DNA of 64,000 nucleotides from Nostoc calcicola FACHB-3891 (GTDB taxonomy: Bacteria > Cyanobacteriota > Cyanobacteriia > Cyanobacteriales > Nostocaceae). The notes beneath the pieces are model-generated. The model saw only the letters and a program-made list of their open reading frames with translations, searched no databases and had not been told where the DNA came from. The translations under genes and the position numbers were made by a program. The first letter of the stretch is position 1, and each line of letters starts with the position of its first letter. The stretch covers positions 1 to 64,000 of the forward strand of contig NZ_JACJRQ010000018.1 of assembly GCF_014697355.1 (NCBI RefSeq). The letters run 5' to 3'. Below are positions 46,806 through 55,635 of the stretch, in pieces.

Positions 46806-48317
46806 TTACGGCAGCCAAAATTCAGGCAGGATAGATTTGCTGAAATCGCGTACTGTTTGGTTGAGCGATCGCGCCACTTGGATATGCGCTTCATCCTGTT
46901 CCACAGGTAAAATCTGAGATGGCTGACCTTCTCCCAAATAAGACACCACCAAATTCGCCGCCTCCAAACCAGTAACGTAAGCCTTTTCTTGAGACCAGGA
47001 ACCATGACGGTTAACAATCCAATCCCCACTCATAAACACGTTCTTAAAACTCGTCTTAGCTGGTAACATATGACGGTAACTACCAGGTGCAAAGTGAGTT
47101 ACCGCTTGAGGTAGCCGAATTACACTGCTATCAATTAGCTTGGCGTTGCGAAATTCTGGGATGCAAGTTGCTAAATAACGGTGGACTATTGGTAAAATCT
47201 CCTCATCACTCAAATTCAGAAATTGATTTGCGTGATAAAAATCAGCTTCAATCACCGTTCCTGATTCATTACGATATTCATCATGTAGGGCATTCAAATC
47301 AAAAAATGTCCAACCTGTAGTCGTGTCAAATCCAAAACAGGCATTAGAAGGACGAGGAATATCAATTTTGCGATCGAACCATAAGCGCGTTGCTAAAACA
47401 TCAATTGCTCCTAAATTGCTCAAATTCCGAAATTCTTCACGACTTTGTAAACTCGGACTAGTTGAAACAATTTTCTTCATGCCTGTGATTCCAACTGCAA
47501 AAATCACAGCATCAGCATCAAAAACTTCATCACCGCAAACCACACTCTTGGCTCGATAATTACTATCAACAATCAAGTCTGTCACTCGTCGTTTGGGTAA
47601 TATTCGCGCACCAGTTTTTTCAATACGTTCTACCCAAGGACGAAATATTTTTTCTCCCACAGTTCCCCGACACCAAACTACATCAAAATCCGGTTGATGA
47701 GCCAAAATAAAATAGTAAAGCATCCCTAAAGTTGCTGCGGCTGAACATTGTTCGCCAGGGGCAAATAAACCCACCAATAACATTGGTTCAAAAGCTTCGC
47801 GGTAAAGCCGCAAAGAAACATTAAAGTCTTTGAACAATTCACGGGCAGTGACAAAATCATAGCGCCGCCAAGCTGCATCAGAATTGTCAAAATCAACAAC
47901 AGCATAAAGTAAAGGTAGGGCGCTAAGACGGTCAATTAGTGGCAGCCGTTTAAATTGAGTGTAGAGAAAAGTTCCTAACGGTGAGGGGAGTCGTGGTAAG
48001 TCTTGAAAAATTGGTGATTCAACTTCTAACCCCGCAGGCGAATATTGGGAAGAACGAGTCCAAGTAGTAAAAGGATTTATTCCTAATTCATTAATGAGGG
48101 AAAAAATATTTCTATAAGGATACCAAAAGCCGTGAATGCCGGCTTCCACAGATTTTCCTGCGGCTGTTTGCCAACCCGCCACGAGTCCACCAGGATAAGA
48201 ACCTGCTTCTAGAAGTGTCACATCATAGCCTTGCTTTGCCAAATGGTAGGTTGCTCCTAAACCTGCCCAACCAGCACCTACAACTACCACCCGTTTTTGT
48301 TGTGACCCTTCTACCAT
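46806..48317 (-). CDS. FAD-dependent amine oxidase/carotenoid-desaturase-like oxidoreductase
   Basis: The protein has 503 residues. The N-terminal dinucleotide-binding fold VVVVGAGWAGLGATYHLAKQ (about 9-29) is followed by LLEAGSYPGG, and the C-terminal FAD motif is NVFMSGDWIVNRHGSWSQEKAYVTG. The overall layout matches the phytoene/zeta-carotene desaturase and amine oxidase superfamily. No other carotenoid gene is adjacent, so the specific substrate cannot be assigned. It lacks a signal peptide. A neighbouring methyltransferase is transcribed divergently. Confidence 0.82.
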   Translation of the reverse strand: MVEGSQQKRVVVVGAGWAGLGATYHLAKQGYDVTLLEAGSYPGGLVAGWQTAAGKSVEAGIHGFWYPYRNIFSLINELGINPFTTWTRSSQYSPAGLEVESPIFQDLPRLPSPLGTFLYTQFKRLPLIDRLSALPLLYAVVDFDNSDAAWRRYDFVTARELFKDFNVSLRLYREAFEPMLLVGLFAPGEQCSAAATLGMLYYFILAHQPDFDVVWCRGTVGEKIFRPWVERIEKTGARILPKRRVTDLIVDSNYRAKSVVCGDEVFDADAVIFAVGITGMKKIVSTSPSLQSREEFRNLSNLGAIDVLATRLWFDRKIDIPRPSNACFGFDTTTGWTFFDLNALHDEYRNESGTVIEADFYHANQFLNLSDEEILPIVHRYLATCIPEFRNAKLIDSSVIRLPQAVTHFAPGSYRHMLPAKTSFKNVFMSGDWIVNRHGSWSQEKAYVTGLEAANLVVSYLGEGQPSQILPVEQDEAHIQVARSLNQTVRDFSKSILPEFWLP

Positions 48318-48380
48318 CTTAGCCTCCGATTCTTCCCGTCCAAGAACTAATGATAGCGTAGCTTCTCCGTAGGACTACAG

Positions 48381-48411
48381 AATCTAAAATCTAAAATCTA
48401 AAATCTAAAAT
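48381..48411. repeat. STRR with ATCTAAAA unit
   Basis: Four tandem copies lie in the promoter interval between the FAD oxidoreductase and the methyltransferase. Confidence 0.85.
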
Positions 48412-48510
48412 TTTATTAGGGGAAGGAGTTGAGTGAAAATCTCTTGCGGTTAATGCTGAGTTAAGAGTATAACAGAAAACAGATTTAATTATTTATGGGG
48501 AACGATCCTA

Positions 48511-49413
48511 ATGACTCAATTAGCAAATGTAAAATTCAGTCTGGATGACTATGAATTACGAGATGGCATTTATTTTCCTAGCGATTACAAAGATTTGAAC
48601 AGTACTCAACACAAAAAAACCTGGGATAAAATTGGTAAAACATACTATGGTTCCCAGAAAATTGAAACAGTCGCAGATCGATCGCCCATCAAACAAGATT
48701 ACACTCTGCTAACTGGTACGCCTGGAGGTACTTGGAATAAATTTCCGTTGAATAAATCTGTTGATTCTATTCTGGAAATTGGTTGCGGTTATGGTCGCGC
48801 ACCTTTACATCTGTCTAAAGCGAAAAATTTGAGATGTGAAAAATATTATGGAATTGATATTTCTGAAACTTTATTGCGGCGATTAATCAAGGTTAAACAA
48901 GAGTACGATTTTTTCCCAGAAGCTGAGTTTAACATAATTTGCAATTCTGCTGAAACATTACCTTTAGCAGACAATTCTATAGATTTGGCAATTTCTAATT
49001 GTGTATTTATGCATATACCAGATGCACAATTAAGAAACTTATTGACTGATATATCTCGCGTACTCAAACCTGGTGGAATTTTTGTTTTTAATCACTCTTT
49101 TCACAACAAGTTCTGTCCTTCTCATATTATCCATAATTTTGTGAGAAAATTGAACCCATTTGTGAGAAATCCAGTTTATTTGAAGCAATATTCATCTCCG
49201 GAAATCGAGGAAATGTTGGCAAGCGCTGGGATGAAAACAAAATGTCCTGAGTATATTGTTGAACCAACAGAAGAATATGCAATTTTGCCAGAAACTATTA
49301 AAGGAATTCCGGTACCCTTTGCAAAAGCTATCAATCAAAGTCTCAAGCCGTCAGGTAGTTTGAAAGAAACTTTGGCTTATGGTTTTAGCGCCTACAGTAC
49401 TCAACTGGACTAA
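48511..49413 (+). CDS. Class I SAM-dependent methyltransferase
   Basis: The protein has 300 residues. The methyltransferase fold shows ILEIGCGYGRAPLHLSKAKN (motif I), KYYGIDISETLLRRL (motif II), DLAISNCVFMHIPD (motif IV region) and RVLKPGGIFVFNHSF. This is the Methyltransf_11/25 type, often acting on small molecules. Nothing shows the substrate. It is divergent from the FAD oxidoreductase, which might share its pathway. Confidence 0.88.
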   Translation: MTQLANVKFSLDDYELRDGIYFPSDYKDLNSTQHKKTWDKIGKTYYGSQKIETVADRSPIKQDYTLLTGTPGGTWNKFPLNKSVDSILEIGCGYGRAPLHLSKAKNLRCEKYYGIDISETLLRRLIKVKQEYDFFPEAEFNIICNSAETLPLADNSIDLAISNCVFMHIPDAQLRNLLTDISRVLKPGGIFVFNHSFHNKFCPSHIIHNFVRKLNPFVRNPVYLKQYSSPEIEEMLASAGMKTKCPEYIVEPTEEYAILPETIKGIPVPFAKAINQSLKPSGSLKETLAYGFSAYSTQLD

Positions 49414-49502
49414 TTCAGAAACTAGGAACATATCTTTGGGTGAAGACGCGATGAATCGCGTCTCTACAAAATGGTCTGATTTGTGAAAATTAGCGATCGC
49501 CA

Positions 49503-49536
49503 AGATCCCCGATTTCTTAACAGAAGTCGGGGATCT
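49503..49536. repeat. Interspersed hairpin repeat (copy 1)
   Basis: AGATCCCCGATTTC (49503-49516) pairs with GAAGTCGGGGATCT (49523-49536). The right half plus the following TTGATGAATGATTT recurs at about 59683-59720. It may act as terminator for the convergent genes on either side. Confidence 0.6.
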
Positions 49537-49582
49537 AACTTTTGATGAATGATTTCGGACTGCGTTAGCTAGCAAACCCTAA

Positions 49583-50683
49583 TTAGGCAATAAAGTCTAA
49601 AGAGGCATAAACATTCGTAGTATCTTGTACAACAGCAATTAGATCGCTATTTCTGTAGATGAGAGTATCTAAAGCTGCGCCACCACTGAAATTCGAGGTT
49701 TTTTGGAGAGTGTAATCACTAATACTACCACCAACCCTAATTTTGTCGCCTTCCGACCACTTAAAGTCTGTGATGATGGCATATCCGCTGCCCAAATAGT
49801 CGATGTTGGTATAAGAACCGTTGTAACCAAGGCTGAATGTATCCGCCCCAGTACCGCCAGTATACCTATCTACTTCACCAGTACTATTACCGTAACCACT
49901 GAAGAAATCATTGCCTGCACCACCAATGAGTGTGTCATTTCCCCGTCCCCCGTAGAGCAAATCGTTACCATCTTCACCACTCAGGTAGTCATTACCTACG
50001 GGGGTGCCGCTACCAATCGTGATTTCGTCACCGAAGAGGATATCACCACCTGTCCCTCCATAAAGTGAGTCGTTACCAGCTCCACCGATGAGGTTGTCAA
50101 TGCCATCACCACCGTAGATATAATCGTTCCCGCCCTTGCCCTCAAGGTAATCGTTTCCTCCCAAACCATTCAGATAGTTTGAGTAATCATTTCCTGTAAT
50201 CTTATTGTTGAGGCTGTTACCGATGCCATAGTAAGCAGTATTCGCGTACAACAATGTCAAATTCTCTAGGTTAGCCCCTAGAGTGTAGCTAGAATACGAT
50301 AAAACCGTGTCAGTGCCCTGGTTACTATACTCAGTAATGGTGTCAGCTGTATCCCCTGTCAATGCAGAAATGAGGTAGGTATCATTGCCTGTGCCTCCAA
50401 GTAAAGTATCAGTGCCTGCTCCACCCCATATAAAGTCATCACCTGCTTCACCGAAAATAACATCATTGCCATCGTCTCCGTAGAGAATATCTTTGCCTCC
50501 GCGACCCAGGATAGTGTCCTTACCATTGCCGCCGGAAACCAAATCGTCTCCTTCTCCAGCATCGATGATGTCGTCTCCGCCTCTGCCATTGATGTTGTCG
50601 TTACCTCCATAGCCAAAAATGGAGATGTCAGCGGATTCAGTACCGTTTAGGTTGTCATTGCCAGAAGTGCCGTAGATAGCCAT
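49583..50683 (-). CDS. RTX/hemolysin-type calcium-binding repeat protein
   Basis: The protein has 366 residues, largely made of GGxGxDxx nonapeptide repeats (for example GGNDNINGRGGDDIIDAG, GGAGNDSLYGGTGGDILFGD). These form a calcium-binding parallel beta-roll. There is no N-terminal signal peptide, as expected for type I secretion through a C-terminal signal. The C-terminal 60 residues (DKIRVGGSISDYTLQKTSNF...DLIAVVQDTTN) match the non-repeat cap common in such cyanobacterial proteins. No catalytic domain is present. Transporter genes are not adjacent. Surface or secreted role inferred from the family. Confidence 0.9.
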   Translation of the reverse strand: MAIYGTSGNDNLNGTESADISIFGYGGNDNINGRGGDDIIDAGEGDDLVSGGNGKDTILGRGGKDILYGDDGNDVIFGEAGDDFIWGGAGTDTLLGGTGNDTYLISALTGDTADTITEYSNQGTDTVLSYSSYTLGANLENLTLLYANTAYYGIGNSLNNKITGNDYSNYLNGLGGNDYLEGKGGNDYIYGGDGIDNLIGGAGNDSLYGGTGGDILFGDEITIGSGTPVGNDYLSGEDGNDLLYGGRGNDTLIGGAGNDFFSGYGNSTGEVDRYTGGTGADTFSLGYNGSYTNIDYLGSGYAIITDFKWSEGDKIRVGGSISDYTLQKTSNFSGGAALDTLIYRNSDLIAVVQDTTNVYASLDFIA

Positions 50684-50884
50684 AAATTTAGTGTTCTCTA
50701 TTGATTTTTCTGAGGACTGAGGTAAGTATCATATTTTTTTCATACAGGTTGTCCAGACTGGAGGCAAAGACTCTGCTCTAGACTCTATAGCAGAATATAT
50801 ATGTTAGTCCTGAGATATTCTCCAATATAAATATTCTGTTTTTCGGATTTGCTTCATTGTTTGTGATGTAATTTACCAGTTTGT

Positions 50885-50910
50885 ACCAACTTTTTGGAAA
50901 CAAAGTTGGT
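50885..50910. promoter_or_regulatory. Inverted repeat upstream of modBC
   Basis: ACCAACTTT (50885-50893) and AAAGTTGGT (50902-50910) flank an 8-nt loop about 40 bp before the modBC start. It could be an operator or an mRNA hairpin. It does not resemble a ModE site. Confidence 0.3.
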
Positions 50911-50950
50911 AAATTAAGGATTAGTTGAGCTAATTTTTCCCTACGCAACT

Positions 50951-52750
50951 ATGCCCTTGGATTTATCGCCGCTTTGGATATCACTCAAAACTTCATTACT
51001 TGCTACATTTATTACTTTCTTTTTGGGTATTGCTGCTGCATACTGGATGCTGGGATATCGTGGCAAAGGGAAATCGTTGATTGAGGGTGTCTTTATTGCT
51101 CCTCTAATTTTACCGCCGACAGTTGTGGGTTTCTTGTTGTTGCTATTTTTTGGTAAAAATGGCCCTGTAGGGAAACTCATGCAGACTTTTGACTTCACCA
51201 TCGTCTTTACTTGGTATGGTGCAGCGATCGCAGCTACAGTTGTTTCTTTCCCATTAATGTATAAAACTGCACTGGGAGCCTTTGAACAAATAGACGGCAA
51301 TCTGCTGCGAGTAGCTAGAACCCTTGGTGCAACGGAAAGAACAATCTTTTGGCGTATTAGTTTACCCTTAGCATTACCTGGGATTTTAGCTGCCACAACT
51401 CTGGCTTTTGCCCGTGCTTTGGGAGAATTCGGCGCGACATTGATGCTGGCTGGTAACATTCCAGGAGTTACACAGACAATCCCAATGGCAATTTACTTTG
51501 CTGTGGAAGCGGGAGCAATGGAGGAAGCGTGGTTTTGGGCGATCGCAATTATGGTGATTTCTCTATCTGGAATCATTGGGGTTAACTTCTGGCAAGAGGT
51601 GAGGGAGAAGAGGAAGGCAGGGGGCAGGGAGCAGGGGGCAGGGGGAGAAATTTTTTATAGGCCGGACTCTGCTTTTGAGTCGCGTGGGTTGTTTGTAGAC
51701 ATTGAAAAAATACTTCCTAGCTTTGATTTAAAAGTTGCTTTCACTACTGATGAACAACCTTTGGGATTATTGGGGGGTTCTGGGGCGGGTAAGAGCATGA
51801 TTTTGCGGTGTCTTGCGGGGATAGAAACGCCGACAAGAGGGCGGATAGTTTTAAATGGCAGAGTGTTGTTTGACTCAGAAAAAGGAATTAATGTACCTAG
51901 CCGCGATCGCCGTATTGGTTTTTTAGTGCAAAATTACGCTCTGTTCCCGCACATGAGTGTGGCGCAAAACATTGCTTTTGGCTTGCCCAAAGGATTATCT
52001 GCTGGAAGTATTAGGGTACAGGTAGAAGAACTATTATTAAATATGCAGTTGCAGGGATTAGGCGATCGCTATCCACACCAACTTTCAGGAGGACAACAAC
52101 AACGGGTAGCCTTGGCAAGAGCATTGGCCAGTCAACCAGAAGCATTGCTTTTAGATGAGCCTTTTTCTGCACTCGATACCCATCTGCGTAGTCAATTAGA
52201 ACAGCAAATGACAGAAACTCTTGCTGACTACCAAGGCGTAGCTTTATTTGTCACCCATAATATGGAAGAAGCTTATCGGCTTTGCCCGAATCTGTTGGTA
52301 TTAGAGCATGGTCGAGCCGTCCATCATGGCAGTAAATACGATATTTTCGAGCGTCCTACCACTGTGGGTGTTGCCCAAATCACTGGGTGTAAAAACTTTT
52401 CGCGGATTATTCTTCAGTCACCGCAACAGGTGGTAGCAAGTGATTGGGGTTGTACTCTCCAAGTCGTGGAACCAATTAATAGCGAATTATCCCACGTCGG
52501 TATTCGTGCCCATCAAATTATCTTTACCAACGACTCATCTGGTGAAAATACTTTTCCCTGTTGGGTAGTACGGACGAGTGAAACACCCCATCGAATGACG
52601 TTATTTGTCAAACTACATTCTGCTGCTAATAATTCTCAAGATTATCATCTGCAAGCTGAAGTCTTTAAAGAAAAATGGGTGACTATCAAAAATCAACCTT
52701 TTCCTTGGTATGTATGTTTAGATCCTTTGCGCTTGATTTTGATGGAATGA
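50951..52750 (+). CDS. Fused molybdate ABC transporter ModB-ModC
   Basis: The protein has 599 residues. Residues 1-215 form the ModB permease: several transmembrane helices and the EAA loop EQIDGNLLRVARTLGATERT followed by IFWRISLPLALPGILAAT. After a linker, the ModC ATPase has Walker A LLGGSGAGKS, signature LSGGQQQRVALARAL, Walker B ALLLDEPFSALD, and a C-terminal TOBE-like extension. The complex imports molybdate (or tungstate) with a ModA binding protein that is not in this window. The linker (about residues 218-238, REKRKAGGREQGAGGE) is encoded by a G-rich tandem repeat. Such modBC fusions occur in cyanobacteria, where Mo is needed for nitrate reductase and nitrogenase. Confidence 0.92.
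   Translation: MPLDLSPLWISLKTSLLATFITFFLGIAAAYWMLGYRGKGKSLIEGVFIAPLILPPTVVGFLLLLFFGKNGPVGKLMQTFDFTIVFTWYGAAIAATVVSFPLMYKTALGAFEQIDGNLLRVARTLGATERTIFWRISLPLALPGILAATTLAFARALGEFGATLMLAGNIPGVTQTIPMAIYFAVEAGAMEEAWFWAIAIMVISLSGIIGVNFWQEVREKRKAGGREQGAGGEIFYRPDSAFESRGLFVDIEKILPSFDLKVAFTTDEQPLGLLGGSGAGKSMILRCLAGIETPTRGRIVLNGRVLFDSEKGINVPSRDRRIGFLVQNYALFPHMSVAQNIAFGLPKGLSAGSIRVQVEELLLNMQLQGLGDRYPHQLSGGQQQRVALARALASQPEALLLDEPFSALDTHLRSQLEQQMTETLADYQGVALFVTHNMEEAYRLCPNLLVLEHGRAVHHGSKYDIFERPTTVGVAQITGCKNFSRIILQSPQQVVASDWGCTLQVVEPINSELSHVGIRAHQIIFTNDSSGENTFPCWVVRTSETPHRMTLFVKLHSAANNSQDYHLQAEVFKEKWVTIKNQPFPWYVCLDPLRLILME
51608..51648 (+). repeat. In-frame G-rich STRR in the ModB-ModC linker
   Basis: Degenerate copies of a GGCAGGG(A/G)-type unit encode the Gly/Arg-rich linker between permease and ATPase domains without breaking the frame. 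Confidence 0.7.
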
Positions 52751-52817
52751 ACCCACAGATGTACAAAAGAACTAAATTATCTTTTGGAATCATAATAGCT
52801 AGCCAAGTCAGCCTCTT

Positions 52818-53300
52818 ATGCTCATTTACTTTGCTGCACCACTGTTTTCACAAGCTGAACTACACTTTAACCAGTACCTCACTGAAAAACTAGAATCACT
52901 GGGTTATCAAGTCTTTTTACCACAGCGTGACGGTGCAGAGCGGGATAAGCCACCTTACGACAAAATGACGAGAGAGGAACGTAGATTAGCAATATTTCAA
53001 GTTGATACAACAAAGATTATGGAATCTGACGTATTTTTATTTGTATTAGATGGGCGTGTACCTGATGAAGGAGCCTGTGTGGAGCTTGGAGTTGCATATA
53101 CGCACAAAAAACTTCAGCATCCAAACAAGTTGATAATTGGTTTGCATACCGATATTCGTGCAGCATTCATCGGCTCAAAACTCAATCCGATGATACGTGT
53201 ACCTTTGGAGTACATTGCAACAACAGAGAAAGAATTGCTGCAAGTGTTAAGACATTATCACGATTTTCAAGTTATGCCTGATTTGACAAAGCAGGGTTAA
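52818..53300 (+). CDS. Nucleoside 2-deoxyribosyltransferase
   Basis: The protein has 160 residues, a normal length. It starts IYFAAPLFSQAELHFN and contains YQVFLPQRDGA, SDVFLFVLDGRVPDEGACVE and LGVAY. The catalytic glutamate (E89 in CVELG) and the active-site Asp/Glu around 72-84 are present. The enzyme exchanges bases on 2-deoxynucleosides in nucleotide salvage. It follows modBC by 67 bp in the same direction, but a functional link is not obvious. Confidence 0.9.
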   Translation: MLIYFAAPLFSQAELHFNQYLTEKLESLGYQVFLPQRDGAERDKPPYDKMTREERRLAIFQVDTTKIMESDVFLFVLDGRVPDEGACVELGVAYTHKKLQHPNKLIIGLHTDIRAAFIGSKLNPMIRVPLEYIATTEKELLQVLRHYHDFQVMPDLTKQG

Positions 53301-53422
53301 CTGTAGATACGATCGCTGACTTTATAATCCATCCCACGGGGTCTTTACTTCAAGCGCCCAGACCCAAAGAGTCTGAGCGCTTGAATATTAGGTTGCAGAG
53401 AAACTTCTGCGAAGTCGGAGGA

Positions 53423-53794
53423 TTATGCAGGCATCATGTGCATAGATCTGCAAGATTCTGCACATTTGCGGCAAGCAGCGGCACATTCCATCATTTTGGC
53501 ATCGTCGCTCATCATTTCACAGGCCATAGCGCAGCGATCGCACATTTCTGCACACAGCATACAAGTGCGTTCCATGAACTCAGAACCGCCCATCATCATG
53601 TTCATACACATCATGCACATTTCAGCGCAATCACGCATCATACCCATCATGCTCATCATTCTTTTATCCATGTGCATACCACCTTTGCTCATGCAGTGAG
53701 TCATGGTTTCCATGCACATTTTGTGACAGTTCATACAAGCATCGATACAAGCTTGCATTTCTGAAGTCATGGTTTCAGTCATCATCATCATCAT
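53423..53794 (-). CDS. Cys/Met-rich four-helix-bundle copper-binding protein (DUF326/Csp type)
   Basis: The protein is 123 residues from the ATG at 53794, chosen because AAGAGG lies about 8 bases upstream and the 29 codons before it look non-coding. It is extremely Met- and Cys-rich: repeated CxxxC pairs (ACIDACMNCHKMC, CAEMCMMC, CMLCAEMCDRCAMAC, CAAACRKCAESC) sit on amphipathic helices. This pattern fits copper-storage/DUF326 proteins, in which Cys lining a four-helix bundle binds many Cu(I) ions. No signal peptide is present, so it is probably cytosolic. No copper transporter or regulator gene is adjacent. Confidence 0.88.
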   Translation of the reverse strand: MMMMMTETMTSEMQACIDACMNCHKMCMETMTHCMSKGGMHMDKRMMSMMGMMRDCAEMCMMCMNMMMGGSEFMERTCMLCAEMCDRCAMACEMMSDDAKMMECAAACRKCAESCRSMHMMPA

Positions 53795-54290
53795 AGGAAA
53801 TACCTCTTGATTTATTGATGCATTAACAACGTCCTTGTTAGGACTACTTATAACAGTAGCCCTATCTTTTTTAGCAGTCAATGGGGCTTTTTCGTCAGAA
53901 TTTATAAGCCTACTATCCCGATATAATTACCGGAAATTTAGATTAATTCCCCAGTTATTTAGTGTTGTTTTTGCAAAGATTCAGACATATTAAGGCTTGG
54001 ATACTCCCATTTTTTAGTGGACTTTATCGGGCAAATCAATTTTACCTTGGGGATCAAAAGCGAGAGCTAAATATTCGAGAGAAAATAATGTCATTTTTTT
54101 TAACAAATGCCTCAAAAAATATTTATTAACTTATATTAATTCAAAAAATATTAAGTTATATTTACTTGAAACTAGACATACTTCAAAGTTACACAAAAAC
54201 AGCATCAAAATCTCTTGACCCGTGCATATACGATGTAGGAGTAAAGCGCAGAATGCTTTACTCCTACATCCACTCTGCACTCCCTACTTC
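53795..54290. other. Intergenic region between the copper protein and CGL genes
   Basis: AT-rich in the middle, with no gene seen. It holds the copper protein promoter (minus strand side near 53800-53900) and the hairpin at 54232-54270. Confidence 0.5.
54232..54270. terminator. Perfect 16-bp hairpin downstream of the CGL gene
   Basis: GATGTAGGAGTAAAGC (54232-54247) and its exact inverted copy (54255-54270) flank a 7-nt loop, 20 bp beyond the CGL stop codon on the minus strand. It lacks a clear U-tract, so it may be an interspersed repeat that doubles as terminator. Confidence 0.55.
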
Positions 54291-55433
54291 CTAATTTCCA
54301 GAAAGGGCATTTTCTAAATCAGCTTGCAAATCTTGCTGATGCTCAATTCCTACCGAAAGACGGACTAAATTATCCTTTATTCCCCGCTTAAGTCGTTCTG
54401 TTTCTGGTAGAGAACCGTGGGTCATTTTGGTGGGATAACAAAGTAGTGACTCTACTCCTCCCAAACTTTCAGCCAGCAAAAACAACTTGAGTCGAGAAGC
54501 GAATCTTTCAACCTCAGCAAAACCACCTTTTAATTCCAAACTAATCATCCCCCCAAAGCCAGACATTTGCTCTTTTGCGAGTAGATGTTGTTCGTGGGTA
54601 GGTAAGCCTGGATAATAAATTCGCTCAACTTTAGGATGCTTTTCTAAAAATTTAGCCAAAAATAAAGCATTTTTTTCATGTTCTCGCATTCTCACAGCTA
54701 GAGTTTTAATTCCTCGCAGCACTAACCAACTATCAAAAGGACTGGGAATAGCTCCGATCGCATTTTGATAAAACTTCAGTTCAGTGTATAGTTGCTCATT
54801 AGATGTGATAACTGCACCACCAATAATATCGCTGTGTCCCCCTAGATATTTGGTAGTGCTGTGAACTACAATATCAGCACCTAATTCTAACGGTCTTTGA
54901 AAATAAGGACTAGCAAAGGTATTATCAACTACTAAGATGATATTGTGTTTACGGACAATATTTGAAAGTGCTGCAATATCAATGATTTTTAATAATGGGT
55001 TGGTAGGAGTTTCAATCCAAATCAACTTTGTATTTGGTTGAATGGCAGATTCAAATTCAGCAATATTATCAATATCTACATAACTAGTTGTCACACCCCA
55101 ATTTTTCACAACCTTTTCTAGCAAACGATAAGTTCCACCATATAAGTCATCGCCAGCAACAATATGGTCGCCACTTTTGAGCAGACTTAAGACTGTGGTA
55201 GTTGCAGCCAAGCCAGAGGCAAATGCTAAACCAAATTTACCATTTTCAAGAGAAGCTAAAGCTTCTTCTAAAGCAGTGCGAGTAGGGTTTCCTGTGCGAG
55301 AATATTCATATCCTTTGTGCTGGCCTATGGCTTCTTGTTCATAGGTGGAAGTCAAATAAATAGGGACAATCACAGCACCTGTTTGGGGATCTGATTGCTG
55401 ACCTTCATGAATTGCTCTAGTTTCAAATTCCAT
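54291..55433 (-). CDS. Cystathionine gamma-lyase/gamma-synthase family PLP enzyme
   Basis: The protein has 380 residues, standard for the Cys/Met metabolism PLP family. The PLP-binding lysine is K195 in HSTTKYLGGH. YEYSRTGNPTR and the ASGLAAT motif at 72-78 provide phosphate-binding contacts. It lies about 200 bp downstream of a cystathionine beta-synthase gene in the same direction. That pairing makes gamma-lyase (cystathionine to cysteine, reverse transsulfuration) more likely than gamma-synthase, though sequence alone does not separate them. Confidence 0.9.
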   Translation of the reverse strand: MEFETRAIHEGQQSDPQTGAVIVPIYLTSTYEQEAIGQHKGYEYSRTGNPTRTALEEALASLENGKFGLAFASGLAATTTVLSLLKSGDHIVAGDDLYGGTYRLLEKVVKNWGVTTSYVDIDNIAEFESAIQPNTKLIWIETPTNPLLKIIDIAALSNIVRKHNIILVVDNTFASPYFQRPLELGADIVVHSTTKYLGGHSDIIGGAVITSNEQLYTELKFYQNAIGAIPSPFDSWLVLRGIKTLAVRMREHEKNALFLAKFLEKHPKVERIYYPGLPTHEQHLLAKEQMSGFGGMISLELKGGFAEVERFASRLKLFLLAESLGGVESLLCYPTKMTHGSLPETERLKRGIKDNLVRLSVGIEHQQDLQADLENALSGN

Positions 55434-55451
55434 TGTTTTACCTTTATAAAG

Positions 55452-55625
55452 AAAGAATTCAGAATTCAGGAGTCAGAATTCAGAATTCAGGAGGACTGAC
55501 TGACTGTAATGCTTCATGAAATATGCAGATTTAATACAAAACAATTAGGAGGTGGCCTGAAACTCTAACTAATTAGCTCTACTGAATTCTAAATTCTAAA
55601 TTCTAAATTCTGAATTCTGAATTAT
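55452..55625. repeat. GAATTCA/TTCTAAA-type repeat cluster between CGL and CBS genes
   Basis: Tandem and inverted AGAATTCAG units (55452-55492) face ATTCTAAATTCTGAATT units (55582-55625), together forming an imperfect long inverted repeat. Typical intergenic STRR material. Confidence 0.6.
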
Positions 55626-55635
55626 GACTTCTTAT

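Noticed and set aside
53381-53764. His-rich + strand frame opposite the copper-binding protein
   Set aside because: It is the antisense shadow of Met codons (ATG read as CAT, His). The minus-strand frame has the family pattern and ribosome binding site.
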